64,000 nt of DNA from Achromobacter mucicolens (GTDB taxonomy: Bacteria; Pseudomonadota; Gammaproteobacteria; Burkholderiales; Burkholderiaceae_B), in NCBI RefSeq assembly GCF_902859725.1, contig NZ_CADIJP010000014.1, positions 1 through 64,000 of the forward strand. The letters are read 5' to 3'. A model generated the notes under the pieces. That model was not told where the DNA came from and made no database searches. It saw nothing but the letters and a program-made list of their open reading frames with translations. A program made the translations under genes and the position numbers. This document shows, piece after piece, positions 16,366-25,224 of this stretch (positions are counted from its first letter, which is position 1; each line of letters begins with the position of its first letter).

Positions 16366-18932
16366 GCGCCCTGGTGCTGGACTGGGCGGCGGCGGCCGAA
16401 TCCGGTCCGCAAGCCGCGGGCGGCAAGGGTTGGCAGCTGGGCCGCATGGCGCGGTTCGGCGTGCCGGTACCGGACGGCTTCGTGCTGGCCGCCCAGGCCA
16501 GCCGCGCGCATCAGCCGGGCCGGGACGTACCCGACGCTATCGTGAATGTGCTGCATGAGGCCTTGCGCGAACGCGGGTGGCTGGATCGTCCCCTGGCGCT
16601 GCGCTCGTCCGCGCCGCAGGAAGACTCCGCGCGCGCCTCGTTTGCCGGCATCCACTTGTCCTGCCTGAACGTGCGGGGGCCCGACGCGGTTCGACAGGCG
16701 CTGCGGCGCATCTGGGATTCGCTGTTTACGCCCCAGGCGCAGGCTTACCGTCAGCGTCTTGACCTGCCGGCGGACGGCGCGGACGGCATGGCGGTGGTGG
16801 TGATGCCGATGATCGACGCGGTGGCCTCGGGCATCGCCTTCACCATCGATCCCGCGACGGGCCGCCACGACGAGATGGTCATCCACGCGAACTGGGGGTT
16901 GGGAGAGTCGCTGGTGAACGGCGAGGCGGACGGCGACGCCTATCACCTGCGCGAGGATTACCTGCGCCAGGCGTGGCCCGTCGCGCGGCGGCGCATCGGC
17001 GCCAAGCGCCTCGCCACGACGCCGGCCGCGAACGGAGGGACGCAGCTCAGCGACACGTCCGCCGCGCGCGCCGCGCAGGCCGTGCTGACGGATGCCCAGG
17101 CCGAAACGTTGGGCGACATGGCTCGCGACGCTGCCCGCGCGCTGGACTACAGCGGCGCCGGCTACGACATCGAGTGGGCCTGGGACGGCGAGAGATTCTG
17201 GATTGTGCAGGCCCGGCCCGTCACGGCGTCGGCGCGCCACACCTATCCCGCGCTTCAAGGTCAGCCCGATTATTGGTCGCGCGGCAACACGCGCGAAGTG
17301 TTGCCGCAAGTGATGTCGGCAATGGAATGGGATGCAGGGCGCGTCATGGCCCAGCGCATGCTGACCTGCGGATTCGAACTGAGCGGCTACGAAACCCTGC
17401 CCGGCGTGCGGCTGGCCGCGTTGCTGCATGGCCGCGCCTATCTCAATGCCTCGGTCATCCAGTGGGTCGGCTACGACGCGCTGGGGGTCAAGCCCCGCGA
17501 CATGAACGCGCTGCTGGGCGGCGCACAGCCCGAGATCCACGTGACGCCGCTGTCCCTGGGTCAGCGCGTGCGGCACGGCCTGCGCATCGTGCGCTATCTG
17601 CGCCGTGCCGCGCCCCTGCGCCGTCACGCCGCCGCCAACCTGCCCCGGCTGCTGGCCCGCGCGCAGCAATGGCTCAGGGCGCCCTTGCCGCCTTCCAACG
17701 CCGCGCTGGGCGCCAGCTTGCGCCAGCAGTTCGAAACCGTGCTGGCCGCGGATGAACTGTTCTTTTTGCAGGGCTCGGGGGGCGGCGCGCTTTCCAAGCT
17801 GCTGGAACTGGTCGAGAAAGCCGTGCCGGGCGAAGGCCATGCGCTGACCGCCGCCCTGATGGCAGGCGGCGACCCCAGCGTCACCGCGCAGCAAGGCTAC
17901 GCCCTGATGACGCTGGCCCAACTGGCGGCCGAGGACGCGCAGGCGCTTGCCTGGCTTCGCGCGCCGGACCGCGACGACGCCGCGTGGGCCGAGGCGCTAC
18001 CCGACCGCAACCCCTTCAAGACGGCCTTTGCCGAATTTCTGGACCGTTACGGCCACCGCGCCGTGTACGAAACCTACCTGCGCAACCCGCGTTGGCGCGA
18101 GGCGCCGGGCTATTTGCTGAACAGCGCGCTGAACCTGATCGGCGCCGATCCGGCCGCCCTGCGCGCGCGGCAACGCGAGGCCGCGCAAGTGGCATTGCGC
18201 CGCGTGCGCCGTGCCTTGCCCTTCTGGCAGCGGCCGCTCGCGGCCAAGCTGGTGGCCGCCTCCCGCCTGGAAGGCAACCAGCGCGAGGCGGCGCGCAGCG
18301 TGCTCGTGGCCTACCTGGCCGTGGCCCGCCGAAGCGCGCTGGAACTGGGTCGCCGCACCGCCGGTCCGCACGGGCTGGCCGCGCCCGAAGACGTCTTCCA
18401 CCTGAATGCGGCCGAGATCTTCGCGCTGGCGGACGGCCGGATCGGCGCGGCGGCGTTGGGCCGGCGCGCCACGGCCCGGCGGGCGCAATTGCAGGTCTGG
18501 TCGGCTCTGCCCGATCTGGATGTCATCACCGAACACGCCAGCTCCAGCCCGCCAGCCCTCGAACAGGAAGCGCGCACGCCTGCGGCCGGCGCAACGAACG
18601 CCTGGCGCGGCACGCCGGTGGCCGGGGGCCGCGCGCGTGGGCGCGCGTTCGTGGCGCGCACGCCCGACGAGGGCCTGGCGATGCCGGCCGGCGGCATCCT
18701 GGTCGCGGCGTCCTCCGACCCGGCGTGGACGCCCCTCTTTTTGCGCGCGGGCGCGGTGGTGATGGAAGTCGGCGGTTATCTGTCGCACGCCGCCATCGTG
18801 GCGCGCGAATTTGGCATCCCGGCCGTGGTCAGCGTCCACGGCATTCTGCAAGACGTCGCCACCGGCGATGTACTGGAGGTGGACGCGGTGCGCGGCATCA
18901 TCCACCGCGTGACGGGCGAAGATCCCGGCTGA
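16362..18932 (+). CDS. PEP-synthase-like dikinase, rifampicin phosphotransferase (Rph)-related
   Basis: 856 residues, the size of rifampicin phosphotransferases. The N-terminal ATP-binding domain (about 1-320) has LALRSSAPQEDSARASFAGI, SGIAFTIDPATGRHDEM and FWIVQARPVTAS. A large middle region (about 330-720) shows no clear substrate motif, and the C-terminal phosphohistidine domain has GGYLSHAAIVAREFGIPAV with catalytic His near 809. Rph and PEP synthase both use this swivelling-histidine mechanism with ATP. The lack of a PEP-utilising TIM-barrel domain argues against true PEP synthase or PPDK. Rifampicin may not be the substrate; inducible control by the overlapping TetR gene suggests a toxic small molecule. 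Confidence 0.75.
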   Translation: MSALVLDWAAAAESGPQAAGGKGWQLGRMARFGVPVPDGFVLAAQASRAHQPGRDVPDAIVNVLHEALRERGWLDRPLALRSSAPQEDSARASFAGIHLSCLNVRGPDAVRQALRRIWDSLFTPQAQAYRQRLDLPADGADGMAVVVMPMIDAVASGIAFTIDPATGRHDEMVIHANWGLGESLVNGEADGDAYHLREDYLRQAWPVARRRIGAKRLATTPAANGGTQLSDTSAARAAQAVLTDAQAETLGDMARDAARALDYSGAGYDIEWAWDGERFWIVQARPVTASARHTYPALQGQPDYWSRGNTREVLPQVMSAMEWDAGRVMAQRMLTCGFELSGYETLPGVRLAALLHGRAYLNASVIQWVGYDALGVKPRDMNALLGGAQPEIHVTPLSLGQRVRHGLRIVRYLRRAAPLRRHAAANLPRLLARAQQWLRAPLPPSNAALGASLRQQFETVLAADELFFLQGSGGGALSKLLELVEKAVPGEGHALTAALMAGGDPSVTAQQGYALMTLAQLAAEDAQALAWLRAPDRDDAAWAEALPDRNPFKTAFAEFLDRYGHRAVYETYLRNPRWREAPGYLLNSALNLIGADPAALRARQREAAQVALRRVRRALPFWQRPLAAKLVAASRLEGNQREAARSVLVAYLAVARRSALELGRRTAGPHGLAAPEDVFHLNAAEIFALADGRIGAAALGRRATARRAQLQVWSALPDLDVITEHASSSPPALEQEARTPAAGATNAWRGTPVAGGRARGRAFVARTPDEGLAMPAGGILVAASSDPAWTPLFLRAGAVVMEVGGYLSHAAIVAREFGIPAVVSVHGILQDVATGDVLEVDAVRGIIHRVTGEDPG

Positions 18933-18940
18933 TATGGCAT

Positions 18941-20419
18941 TCAGGCGGGCGTTGCCGCCGCCAATTCGAACTGAAACACCGCACCGCCTTCGGCGTCGTC
19001 GACCAGCCGGATCTCGCTCTGGTGCAGTTGCAGGATGCGCTGCACGATCACCAGCCCCAACCCGCCGCCCTCGCCTGGCCCCCGGTTCAGCGCCGAGGCG
19101 CGCGTGAACAGCCCGGCGCGCAGTTCGTCCGGAATGCCCGCGCCGGAATCGCTGACCTGCACGCGCACGCGGTTGCGCGCCAGCCCCAGCTGCAACTCGA
19201 TCCGGCCGCCCGGCGGGCTATGGCGGATCGCGTTGTCCAACAGGTTCGTCAGCACGCGCTCGATCAGGCCCAGGTCCGCACGCACCGGCGGCAGCGCTTG
19301 CGCAATGTCCGTGGACAGCCGCTGCTGGCGCGCCTCGGCGGCCAGTTCGAACTTCTGCATCACGTCCTGCACCAGTTCAGGCAGCGAAAACGTCTCGGGC
19401 TCAAGGCGCACCAGTCCGGACTCCAGCCGCGCCAGTTCAAACAGTTCCTGCGCCAGCCGCCCCACCTTGCGGCTTTGCGCCAGCGCGATGTCCAGATAGC
19501 GGCGGCGCTCGGCCGGCGCAAGCGTCTCGTCCTTGAATCGCAGCGTTTCCAGATACCCGTGCAGCGACGTCAGCGGCGTGCGCAGATCGTGCGAAATATT
19601 GGCGACCAGATCCCGGCGCTGCTGGTCCTGGCGCGTCAGTTCCCGCCATTGCTCCGAGATGCGCCGTCCCATCTGCGCAAACGTGCGCCGCAGCACTGCG
19701 ATCTCGTCGCCATTGCGCGCGGACGCGTCGCCCGGTTGCTCCAGCGCGGCCAGCGCCTGGCCGTCGTCGCCCTCGAACGCGCGCACCGCGCGTGTCAGCC
19801 CGCGAAGCGGCCGCGTGATGAGCGCAAACGCGGCCAGCCCCGCCACCAATCCCAGCAGGGCAACCAGCGCGATCGACCAGAGCGTGGTGCGCAGCACCGA
19901 ACTGCGCGACACATCCATCGCCAGCGCATCATGCGCCTGGCCCTGCAGCACCACGTACACATAGCCCTCTTCGCGCCCATCCACGCGCACGGGCGCGGCG
20001 CTGAACACCTTTTGGGCATCGGCGCTGCGCGGATCGTCTCCCGTGATGGGCAGCATCCCCCCTGCCAGCAGACGCTTGACCGGGCCGAGGTCCACGCGTT
20101 CGCGCTTGATCTGCCCGGGCGGCGCGGCGTCGCCCACGATACGGCCATCGCCGGACAGCAGGTAGACCTCCACCGCGGGATTTACCGTCATCAGCATGTC
20201 GAACATCGACCGGACCGCGCCCGGCTTCCAGCCGCCGGCGTCCATCAGTTCGGTGGAACCGGCGATATGCTGCGCCAGTCCGCTGGACAGCCGCTGCACG
20301 ACCTCCTGTTCATAGCGCGAATTGGCCGCGATCTGCAGCCAGGCGGACGCGCCGCAGCAGGCAAGCAAGAGCAGCGCAAACACGCCCGACAGGCGCTGGG
20401 TCAAGGTGAAGCGTTTCAT
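18941..20419 (-). CDS. Sensor histidine kinase (HAMP/HisKA/HATPase)
   Basis: 492 residues from ATG 20419, which overlaps the regulator stop (ATGA). A membrane segment (about 8-28), a periplasmic sensor domain of about 150 residues and a second membrane segment lead into a HAMP linker. The H-box NISHDLRTPLTSLHGYLETL and an HATPase with TNLLDNAIRHSPPGG, DSGAGIPDEL and GEGGGLGLVIVQ follow. The organisation is BaeS/PhoQ-like. The system is divergent from the cytochrome b/molybdoenzyme/Msr operon, which is its likely target. Confidence 0.9.
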   Translation of the reverse strand: MKRFTLTQRLSGVFALLLLACCGASAWLQIAANSRYEQEVVQRLSSGLAQHIAGSTELMDAGGWKPGAVRSMFDMLMTVNPAVEVYLLSGDGRIVGDAAPPGQIKRERVDLGPVKRLLAGGMLPITGDDPRSADAQKVFSAAPVRVDGREEGYVYVVLQGQAHDALAMDVSRSSVLRTTLWSIALVALLGLVAGLAAFALITRPLRGLTRAVRAFEGDDGQALAALEQPGDASARNGDEIAVLRRTFAQMGRRISEQWRELTRQDQQRRDLVANISHDLRTPLTSLHGYLETLRFKDETLAPAERRRYLDIALAQSRKVGRLAQELFELARLESGLVRLEPETFSLPELVQDVMQKFELAAEARQQRLSTDIAQALPPVRADLGLIERVLTNLLDNAIRHSPPGGRIELQLGLARNRVRVQVSDSGAGIPDELRAGLFTRASALNRGPGEGGGLGLVIVQRILQLHQSEIRLVDDAEGGAVFQFELAAATPA

Positions 20420-21135
20420 GGCTGTCCCCCCGGCGCGGCCGCGAACTTGTAGCCACGGCCCCAGACCGTCAGGATGCGCTGCGGGTTGGACGGGTCGGCC
20501 TCGATCTTGGTGCGCAGTCGGTTGATATGGGTGTTGACCGTGTGCTCGTAACCTTCGTGCTGATAGCCCCACACCTGGTTCAGCAGGTCCATGCGCGAGA
20601 ACACCTTGTCCGGATGCCGCGCAAAAAAGTGCAGCAGGTCGAACTCGCGCGGCGTGAGATCCAGCCGGCGCGCGTCCACGTCCACCGTCCTGGCGATGGG
20701 ATCGATCGACACGCCATGAACGGACAGGCTGCCGGCCTCCTGGCGCGCATTGCGTTCGATGGCATCGCTGCGGCGCAACAGCGCACGCACGCGCGCCACC
20801 AGTTCCAGCATCGAGAACGGCTTGGCGAGGTAGTCGTCCGCGCCCAGTTCCAGCCCCAGGATGCGGTGCACCTCGCTGGAGCGCGCGCTGGTGATGATGA
20901 TGGGGGTGTAGCGCGCCATCGCGCGTGCCCGCTTGCAGATTTCCAGGCCGTCGATGCCCGGCAGCATCAGATCCAGCACCAGCGCATCCCAGCCGCCTTC
21001 TTCAAGCAGGCGCATGCCCTCGTTGCCGTCGGCCGCATGCTCGACCGCATAGCCCTCGTCGCGCAGGTGCAGGCGCAGCAGTTCGGCAATGTGGGCGTCG
21101 TCTTCAACTATCAGTACGCGGCGGGGCGTATCCAT
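20416..21135 (-). CDS. OmpR family response regulator
   Basis: 239 residues. The receiver domain (1-120) has acidic EDD at 11-13, phosphoacceptor Asp55 in LVLDLMLPG, and Lys in LAKPF. A winged-helix DNA-binding domain (about 135-230) ends VWGYQHEGYEHTVNTHINRLRTKIE... ILTVWGRGYKF. It is first in a two-gene operon with the sensor kinase. A 26-bp inverted-repeat element lies in the short divergent intergenic region and is its likely site. Confidence 0.92.
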   Translation of the reverse strand: MDTPRRVLIVEDDAHIAELLRLHLRDEGYAVEHAADGNEGMRLLEEGGWDALVLDLMLPGIDGLEICKRARAMARYTPIIITSARSSEVHRILGLELGADDYLAKPFSMLELVARVRALLRRSDAIERNARQEAGSLSVHGVSIDPIARTVDVDARRLDLTPREFDLLHFFARHPDKVFSRMDLLNQVWGYQHEGYEHTVNTHINRLRTKIEADPSNPQRILTVWGRGYKFAAAPGGQP

Positions 21136-21187
21136 GGGGCAACCTGGGGCGTGAGCGATGCGCCTATTGTCGCCAATCGGCGGGGGC

Positions 21188-21213
21188 CAAAGTTCACATT
21201 TAATTTAACTTTG
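21188..21213. promoter_or_regulatory. Inverted repeat in the divergent regulator / cytochrome b promoter region
   Basis: CAAAGTT (21188-21194) and AACTTTG (21207-21213) are perfect inverted arms with a 12-base AT-rich spacer, set between two divergent operons in otherwise GC-rich sequence. It is a candidate OmpR-family regulator site. Confidence 0.5.
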
Positions 21214-21276
21214 CGTGAGGACTTCGGTATTGGCGCCGGGGAAGAATGCGTCCAACGACATTCACCGGAGACCGCC

Positions 21277-21903
21277 ATGATGGCTCCACCCGCGATAGAT
21301 CAGGGGCCGGCCGCACCTCAGCCGGCCATACACCCCCGCTGGTTGCGGGTGACGCATTGGCTGAACGCCCTTGCCGTGGTCATCATGGCCATGAGCGGCT
21401 GGCGCATCTACAACGCCGCGCCCTTTTTCGATTTCACCTTTCCCAACGGCATCACGTTGGGCGGCTGGCTGGGCGGGGCCTTGCAGTGGCACTTTGCCGG
21501 CATGTGGCTGCTGGTTGCCAATGGCCTCATCTATCTGGCGTTGAACGCCGCCAGCGGCCGTCTGTGGCGCAAATTCCTGCCCGTCAGCCCGGGCGGCGTC
21601 GTCCGCGACCTGCTGGCCGCGCTGCGGGGCCGGCTGTCGCACGCCGACCCGCGCCGCTACAACCAGGTGCAGCGCCTGGCGTACCTCTTTGTCATGGTGG
21701 ACATCGTCGTGCTGGTGTTGTCCGGCCTGGTGCTGTGGAAGTCCGTGCAGTTCGACCTGTTGCGCGAACTGATGGGTGGCTACGAGGCCGCGCGGCGCGT
21801 GCACTTTTTTGCAATGGCGCTTTTGGCCGGGTTTGTCGCCGTGCACCTGGCAATGGTGGCGCTGGTGCCCCGCAGCCTGCTCACCATGATCCGCGGCAAA
21901 TAG
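21277..21903 (+). CDS. Membrane cytochrome b (Ni/Fe-hydrogenase b / b561 type)
   Basis: 208 residues from ATG 21277, preceded by CGGAG. Four membrane helices carry candidate haem histidines: RVTHWLNALAVVIMAMSGW, LQWHFAGMWLLVANG, a third helix near 145-165, and VHFFAMALLAGFVAVHLAMVAL. This is the PF01292 layout. The molybdopterin oxidoreductase follows after 12 bases. The cytochrome probably passes quinol electrons to that exported enzyme, as MsrQ does for MsrP, though it is not of the MsrQ family. Confidence 0.88.
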   Translation: MMAPPAIDQGPAAPQPAIHPRWLRVTHWLNALAVVIMAMSGWRIYNAAPFFDFTFPNGITLGGWLGGALQWHFAGMWLLVANGLIYLALNAASGRLWRKFLPVSPGGVVRDLLAALRGRLSHADPRRYNQVQRLAYLFVMVDIVVLVLSGLVLWKSVQFDLLRELMGGYEAARRVHFFAMALLAGFVAVHLAMVALVPRSLLTMIRGK

Positions 21904-21915
21904 GGAGAGCCTGCC

Positions 21916-22704
21916 ATGACCGATAAACGACGCCTTCTGCCGGGCCTGGACGCCCCGGCCATCCTGCGCGAAGCCGGAAAACTGCTGGACAGGCGCGTCG
22001 AGCAGCCGTCCCGCCGCGCCTTCCTGCGCCGCAGCCTGACACTGGGCGGCCTGGCCATGCTGTCGGGGTGCTCGCTGTCCGACGACGAGAGCGTCGAGAA
22101 GGCGCTGTCGGCCGTCTCCCGGTTCAACGACCGCGTGCAAGGCTGGATCTTCGATCCCGCCAAACTTGCGCCCACCTATCCGGAATCCATGATCACCCGG
22201 CCGTTTCCCTTCAATGCCTTTTACGGCATCGACGAGGTGCCGCAGGTGGACGAGGCGTCGTTCCGGCTGGAAGTCACCGGCCTGGTGGCCGACAAGCGCC
22301 GCTGGCGGCTGGACGAGTTGCGCGCTATGGCGCAGGTGGACCAGGTCACGCGGCACATCTGCGTCGAAGGCTGGAGCGCCATCGGCAAATGGGGCGGCGT
22401 GCCGTTCGCGGATTTCTTGAAGCGCGTCGGCGCCGACCTGTCGGCCAAGTATGTCGGCTTCAAGTGCGCCGACGACTACTACACCAGCATCGACATGCCC
22501 ACCGCGCTGCATCCGCAGACGATCCTGGCCCTGACCTACGACGGCCGGACGCTGCCCCCCGAGTACGGCTTCCCCATGAAGCTGCGCATGCCTACCAAGC
22601 TTGGCTACAAGAACCCCAAGCATATCCAGGCAATTTTCGTCACCAACACCTACCCGGGCGGTTACTGGGAGGACCAGGGCTACAACTGGTTCGGCGGAAG
22701 CTAG
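21916..22704 (+). CDS. Tat-exported molybdopterin-dependent oxidoreductase (sulfite-oxidase fold, MsrP/YedY-like)
   Basis: 262 residues. A twin-arginine signal (SRRAFLRRSLTLGGLAML, about 32-49) is followed by SGCSLSD, so Cys52 could be a lipobox. The molybdopterin domain contains HICVEGWSAIGKWGG with the Mo-ligand Cys149, and MKLRMPTKLGYKNPKHIQ near the end. With the preceding cytochrome b and downstream MsrB and MsrA, a role in periplasmic methionine sulfoxide reduction is likely. The fold also fits other sulfoxide or sulfite-type reactions, so the substrate is not proven. Confidence 0.85.
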   Translation: MTDKRRLLPGLDAPAILREAGKLLDRRVEQPSRRAFLRRSLTLGGLAMLSGCSLSDDESVEKALSAVSRFNDRVQGWIFDPAKLAPTYPESMITRPFPFNAFYGIDEVPQVDEASFRLEVTGLVADKRRWRLDELRAMAQVDQVTRHICVEGWSAIGKWGGVPFADFLKRVGADLSAKYVGFKCADDYYTSIDMPTALHPQTILALTYDGRTLPPEYGFPMKLRMPTKLGYKNPKHIQAIFVTNTYPGGYWEDQGYNWFGGS

Positions 22705-22745
22705 GTGAATTCCCTTCTTTTTTCCCCTGAACAAAGGAACGCATC

Positions 22746-23057
22746 ATGAGCAAACTGACCACCGCCGCCCTGTCCCTGTGCCTGGCCTTTGGCGCCACGG
22801 CCGCCCACGCCGCCGACACCATGGGCAAGGACGGCATGAGCAAGAGCGGCATGTCCAAGGAGGCGCCGTCTCAGGACGGCATGAAGAAGGACTCGATGTC
22901 CCGCGACGGCATGTCGAAGGGCTCGATGTCCAAGGATTCGATGTCCAAGGACTCCATGTCGAAGGATTCCATGTCCAAGAATTCAATGTCCAAGAATTCA
23001 ATGTCCAAGGACGCGATGGGCAAGGATGGCATGTCCAAGGACGGCATGCAGAAGTAA
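22746..23057 (+). CDS. Exported pentapeptide MXKDX repeat protein
   Basis: 103 residues. A signal peptide ending AHAA (about 1-23) is followed by about 15 consecutive five-residue repeats of the form M-S/G-K-D/N/S-G/S. This is the MXKDX repeat family. A methionine every fifth residue makes it unusually oxidisable, and its position between an MsrP-like enzyme and MsrB/MsrA suggests it acts as a sacrificial oxidant sink or Msr substrate. That role is inference. The underlying DNA is a 15-bp tandem repeat prone to copy-number change. Confidence 0.88.
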   Translation: MSKLTTAALSLCLAFGATAAHAADTMGKDGMSKSGMSKEAPSQDGMKKDSMSRDGMSKGSMSKDSMSKDSMSKDSMSKNSMSKNSMSKDAMGKDGMSKDGMQK

Positions 23058-23116
23058 ACCCGCGCGGGGACCGCGTGAACCGGTCCCCGCCTGAACGAAC
23101 CCGCACGGAATTCGCC

Positions 23117-23626
23117 ATGAACCTCAAACGCAGACACTTCCTGGGGCTGGGCGGCGCGGCAGCCGCCGCCGCGGGCCTCGCCCCCTTGCTGGCCGCGCGC
23201 GGCGGCAGCGCGCAGGCGGCCCCGGCCACGGCATCGTTTCCCTACACGCTGACGGACGCGCAATGGCGCGAACGCCTGACGCGCGAGCAGTATCAGGTGC
23301 TGCGCCGCGACGGCACCGAGCGCCCCTACTCCAGCCCGCTCAACGACGAACATCGCAAGGGCACCTTCGCCTGCGCCGGCTGCGAACACCCCTTGTTCTC
23401 CTCCTCGACCAAGTTCGACAGCGGCACGGGCTGGCCCAGCTTCTGGCAGCCCCTGCCCAGCGCCGTCGGCGAAACGCGCGACCGCAGCTTCGGCATGGTC
23501 CGCACGGCCGTCCACTGCGCCAACTGCGGTGGCCATCTGGGCCACGTGTTCGACGACGGCCCGCGCCCCACCGGCCTGCGCTACTGCATGAACGGCGTGG
23601 CGATGACCTTCGCCCCGCAAGCCTGA
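23117..23626 (+). CDS. msrB: Exported peptide-methionine (R)-S-oxide reductase
   Basis: 169 residues from ATG 23117. [10 protein letters not shown] gives a Tat-like signal, followed by an MsrB domain with zinc cysteines at 86/89 (CAGC) and 134/137 (CANC), the SGTGWPSFW motif and [23 protein letters not shown]. Catalytic Cys157 is retained. Most MsrB proteins are cytosolic; the signal peptide places this one in the envelope. It precedes exported MsrA by 33 bases. Confidence 0.92.
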   Translation: MNLKRRHFLGLGGAAAAAAGLAPLLAARGGSAQAAPATASFPYTLTDAQWRERLTREQYQVLRRDGTERPYSSPLNDEHRKGTFACAGCEHPLFSSSTKFDSGTGWPSFWQPLPSAVGETRDRSFGMVRTAVHCANCGGHLGHVFDDGPRPTGLRYCMNGVAMTFAPQA

Positions 23627-23659
23627 TCGCGATCAGCATTCCTGAAAGGACCCGACATC

Positions 23660-24373
23660 ATGTCCAAGCATCCCACCCTGCGCCGGCTCTGCGCCGCGCT
23701 CGCCACCGCCGGCGGCCTCCTCATTTCAAGCGCCACGCCAGCCGCCGAACGGGCCTTCATCATCCCGCCGCCTGCCGCGGACCAGGCAGCCAGTGCGGCG
23801 GCAACCGCCACGCAGGAAAAAGCCGTCATCGCAGGCGGCTGCTTCTGGGGCGTGCAGGCCGTGTTCCAGCACGTGAAGGGCGTAAGCAACGCCGTATCGG
23901 GATATGCCGGCGGGCAGGCCGGCACGGCCAACTACAACGCCGTCGGCAGCGGCCGCACCGGCCACGCGGAAGCCGTGGAAATCACCTACGACCCCCGGCA
24001 GATCAGCTACGGCCAGCTGTTGCAGATCTACTTCTCGGTCGCGCACGATCCCACCCAGCTCAACCGTCAGGGCCCGGACCTCGGCACGCAGTACCGATCC
24101 GCTGTATTCCCCGCCAATGACAGCCAGCGCAAGGTGGCCGAAGCGTACATCGCGCAGCTCAACAAGACAGGGGTGTATCCCAAAGCGCTGGCCACCACCA
24201 TTGAACCGCTGCAGGCGTTCTATCCCGCCGAGGACTATCACCAGGATTATCTGGTGCGCAATCCGAACAGCCTGTACATCGTGATCAATGACGTGCCCAA
24301 GGTGGAGAACCTGGCAAAGACGTTTCCGGATTGGTGGCGGGACAAGCCGGTTCTGGTGGGTGCGAAGCATTAA
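23660..24373 (+). CDS. msrA: Exported peptide-methionine (S)-S-oxide reductase
   Basis: 237 residues. A signal peptide (about 1-29) and a short linker precede a complete MsrA domain: AGGCFWGVQAVFQ with catalytic Cys61, SGYAGG, GHAEAVEITYDP, YFSVAHDPTQLNRQGPDLGTQYRS and YHQDYL. Together with exported MsrB it would repair both sulfoxide epimers in envelope proteins. It is last in the cluster headed by the cytochrome b gene. Confidence 0.93.
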   Translation: MSKHPTLRRLCAALATAGGLLISSATPAAERAFIIPPPAADQAASAAATATQEKAVIAGGCFWGVQAVFQHVKGVSNAVSGYAGGQAGTANYNAVGSGRTGHAEAVEITYDPRQISYGQLLQIYFSVAHDPTQLNRQGPDLGTQYRSAVFPANDSQRKVAEAYIAQLNKTGVYPKALATTIEPLQAFYPAEDYHQDYLVRNPNSLYIVINDVPKVENLAKTFPDWWRDKPVLVGAKH

Positions 24374-24412
24374 ATTGGGGACGTCAGGCCGCCTGACAGC
24401 GAGCAACGTAAA

Positions 24413-24736
24413 ATGTCAGGCTTCCAGCCTCAATATGCTTCTCATATGAACCTTGATCGCCTGCGTCGCGAGTTTCCCGACTTCGACATCACCACCCTGC
24501 CGCCCCTTCCCGAAGGGTATTCCGACACGTCGAGCTATATCGACGCAGCGCCTTCATTCACGAACGAGGCGCGTGGACTGAAGGTGTACGTCGACTACGC
24601 CAACTATGCCGACCGCGAATCCGGCCGGAGCCAGCGCTTCTGTGTGTCGCGCTACGACGAGGAAGCTGACGACTACGAGGACCTCGCCCTGTCGACCAAC
24701 GACTGGGACGAGGTCACGCGCTTCCTGGCCACCTGA
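24413..24736 (+). CDS. Small acidic protein of unknown function
   Basis: 107 residues from ATG 24413; an internal ATG at 24446 (MNLDRLRREF) is an equally plausible start. It is acidic, rich in Asp, Glu and Tyr, with no signal or membrane segment, and ends SRYDEEADDYEDLALSTNDWDEVTRFLAT. A GTCAGGCCGCCTGAC palindrome at 24382-24396 lies just upstream. No family was recognised. Confidence 0.55.
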   Translation: MSGFQPQYASHMNLDRLRREFPDFDITTLPPLPEGYSDTSSYIDAAPSFTNEARGLKVYVDYANYADRESGRSQRFCVSRYDEEADDYEDLALSTNDWDEVTRFLAT

Positions 24737-24773
24737 GCGTCCTGGCCGCGCCGCCACGTCACCCGAGGGCCCG

Positions 24774-25224
24774 ATGGCAGGTTCGCAAGTCCGAGTAACG
24801 CTGTCGCTGATCGCACCCGCGCTGCTATTGATCTTCGGCGTTACCTTCCTCGCCATCTGGTTCTTCTTCCATCGCAAACGTTTCCTGCTGCACCTCGCCG
24901 CAGGCTGCGCGACGTTTGCGTGCGAAGCGATTTCACAAGTTCTGTACCTGCCCCGCGACAAGGGGCTCAACGCGCTGGTTTCTCGGGTTTTTTATACACG
25001 GCGGCGGCCGGCGCGGCTTCGAAACACGCTTGCGCGCGCTCCAATCGAACGGACACGCCCCGGCGGCGCACGCCGTGCGGGATCCGGGCGGCCAAGCGCC
25101 CGTCACGATCAGCGCTGGCGTGGCGCACACGGATCGTTTCGACTCCTGGGAAGCGATGTATCAAGAGGCTGACGCCAAGCGCTATCAAGCCAAGCGGGCC
25201 GGCCGGTACCGGATCATGGGCTGA
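24774..25224 (+). pseudogene. Decayed diguanylate cyclase (GGDEF) gene, internally deleted and frameshifted
   Basis: The 5' part, in one frame from ATG 24774, encodes an N-terminal membrane region (VTLSLIAPALLLIFGVTFLAIWFF... RFLLHLAAGCATFACEAISQVL...) like a MASE-type sensor. The 3' part, in another frame, encodes the end of a GGDEF domain: VTISAGVAHTDRFDSWEAMYQEADAKRYQAKRAGR. The GGDEF signature itself and most of the membrane domain are missing, so a large internal deletion plus frameshift is the simplest reading. The remnant runs into the convergent LysR gene by 11 bases. Confidence 0.7.

Noticed and set aside
16362-18932. Phosphoenolpyruvate synthase (ppsA)
   Set aside because: The C-terminal PEP-utilising TIM barrel is absent; the swivelling-His domain is at the end, as in rifampicin phosphotransferases.
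17984-20452. 822-residue open frame on the plus strand
   Set aside because: It overlaps the dikinase in another frame and the histidine kinase antisense; no recognisable domain.
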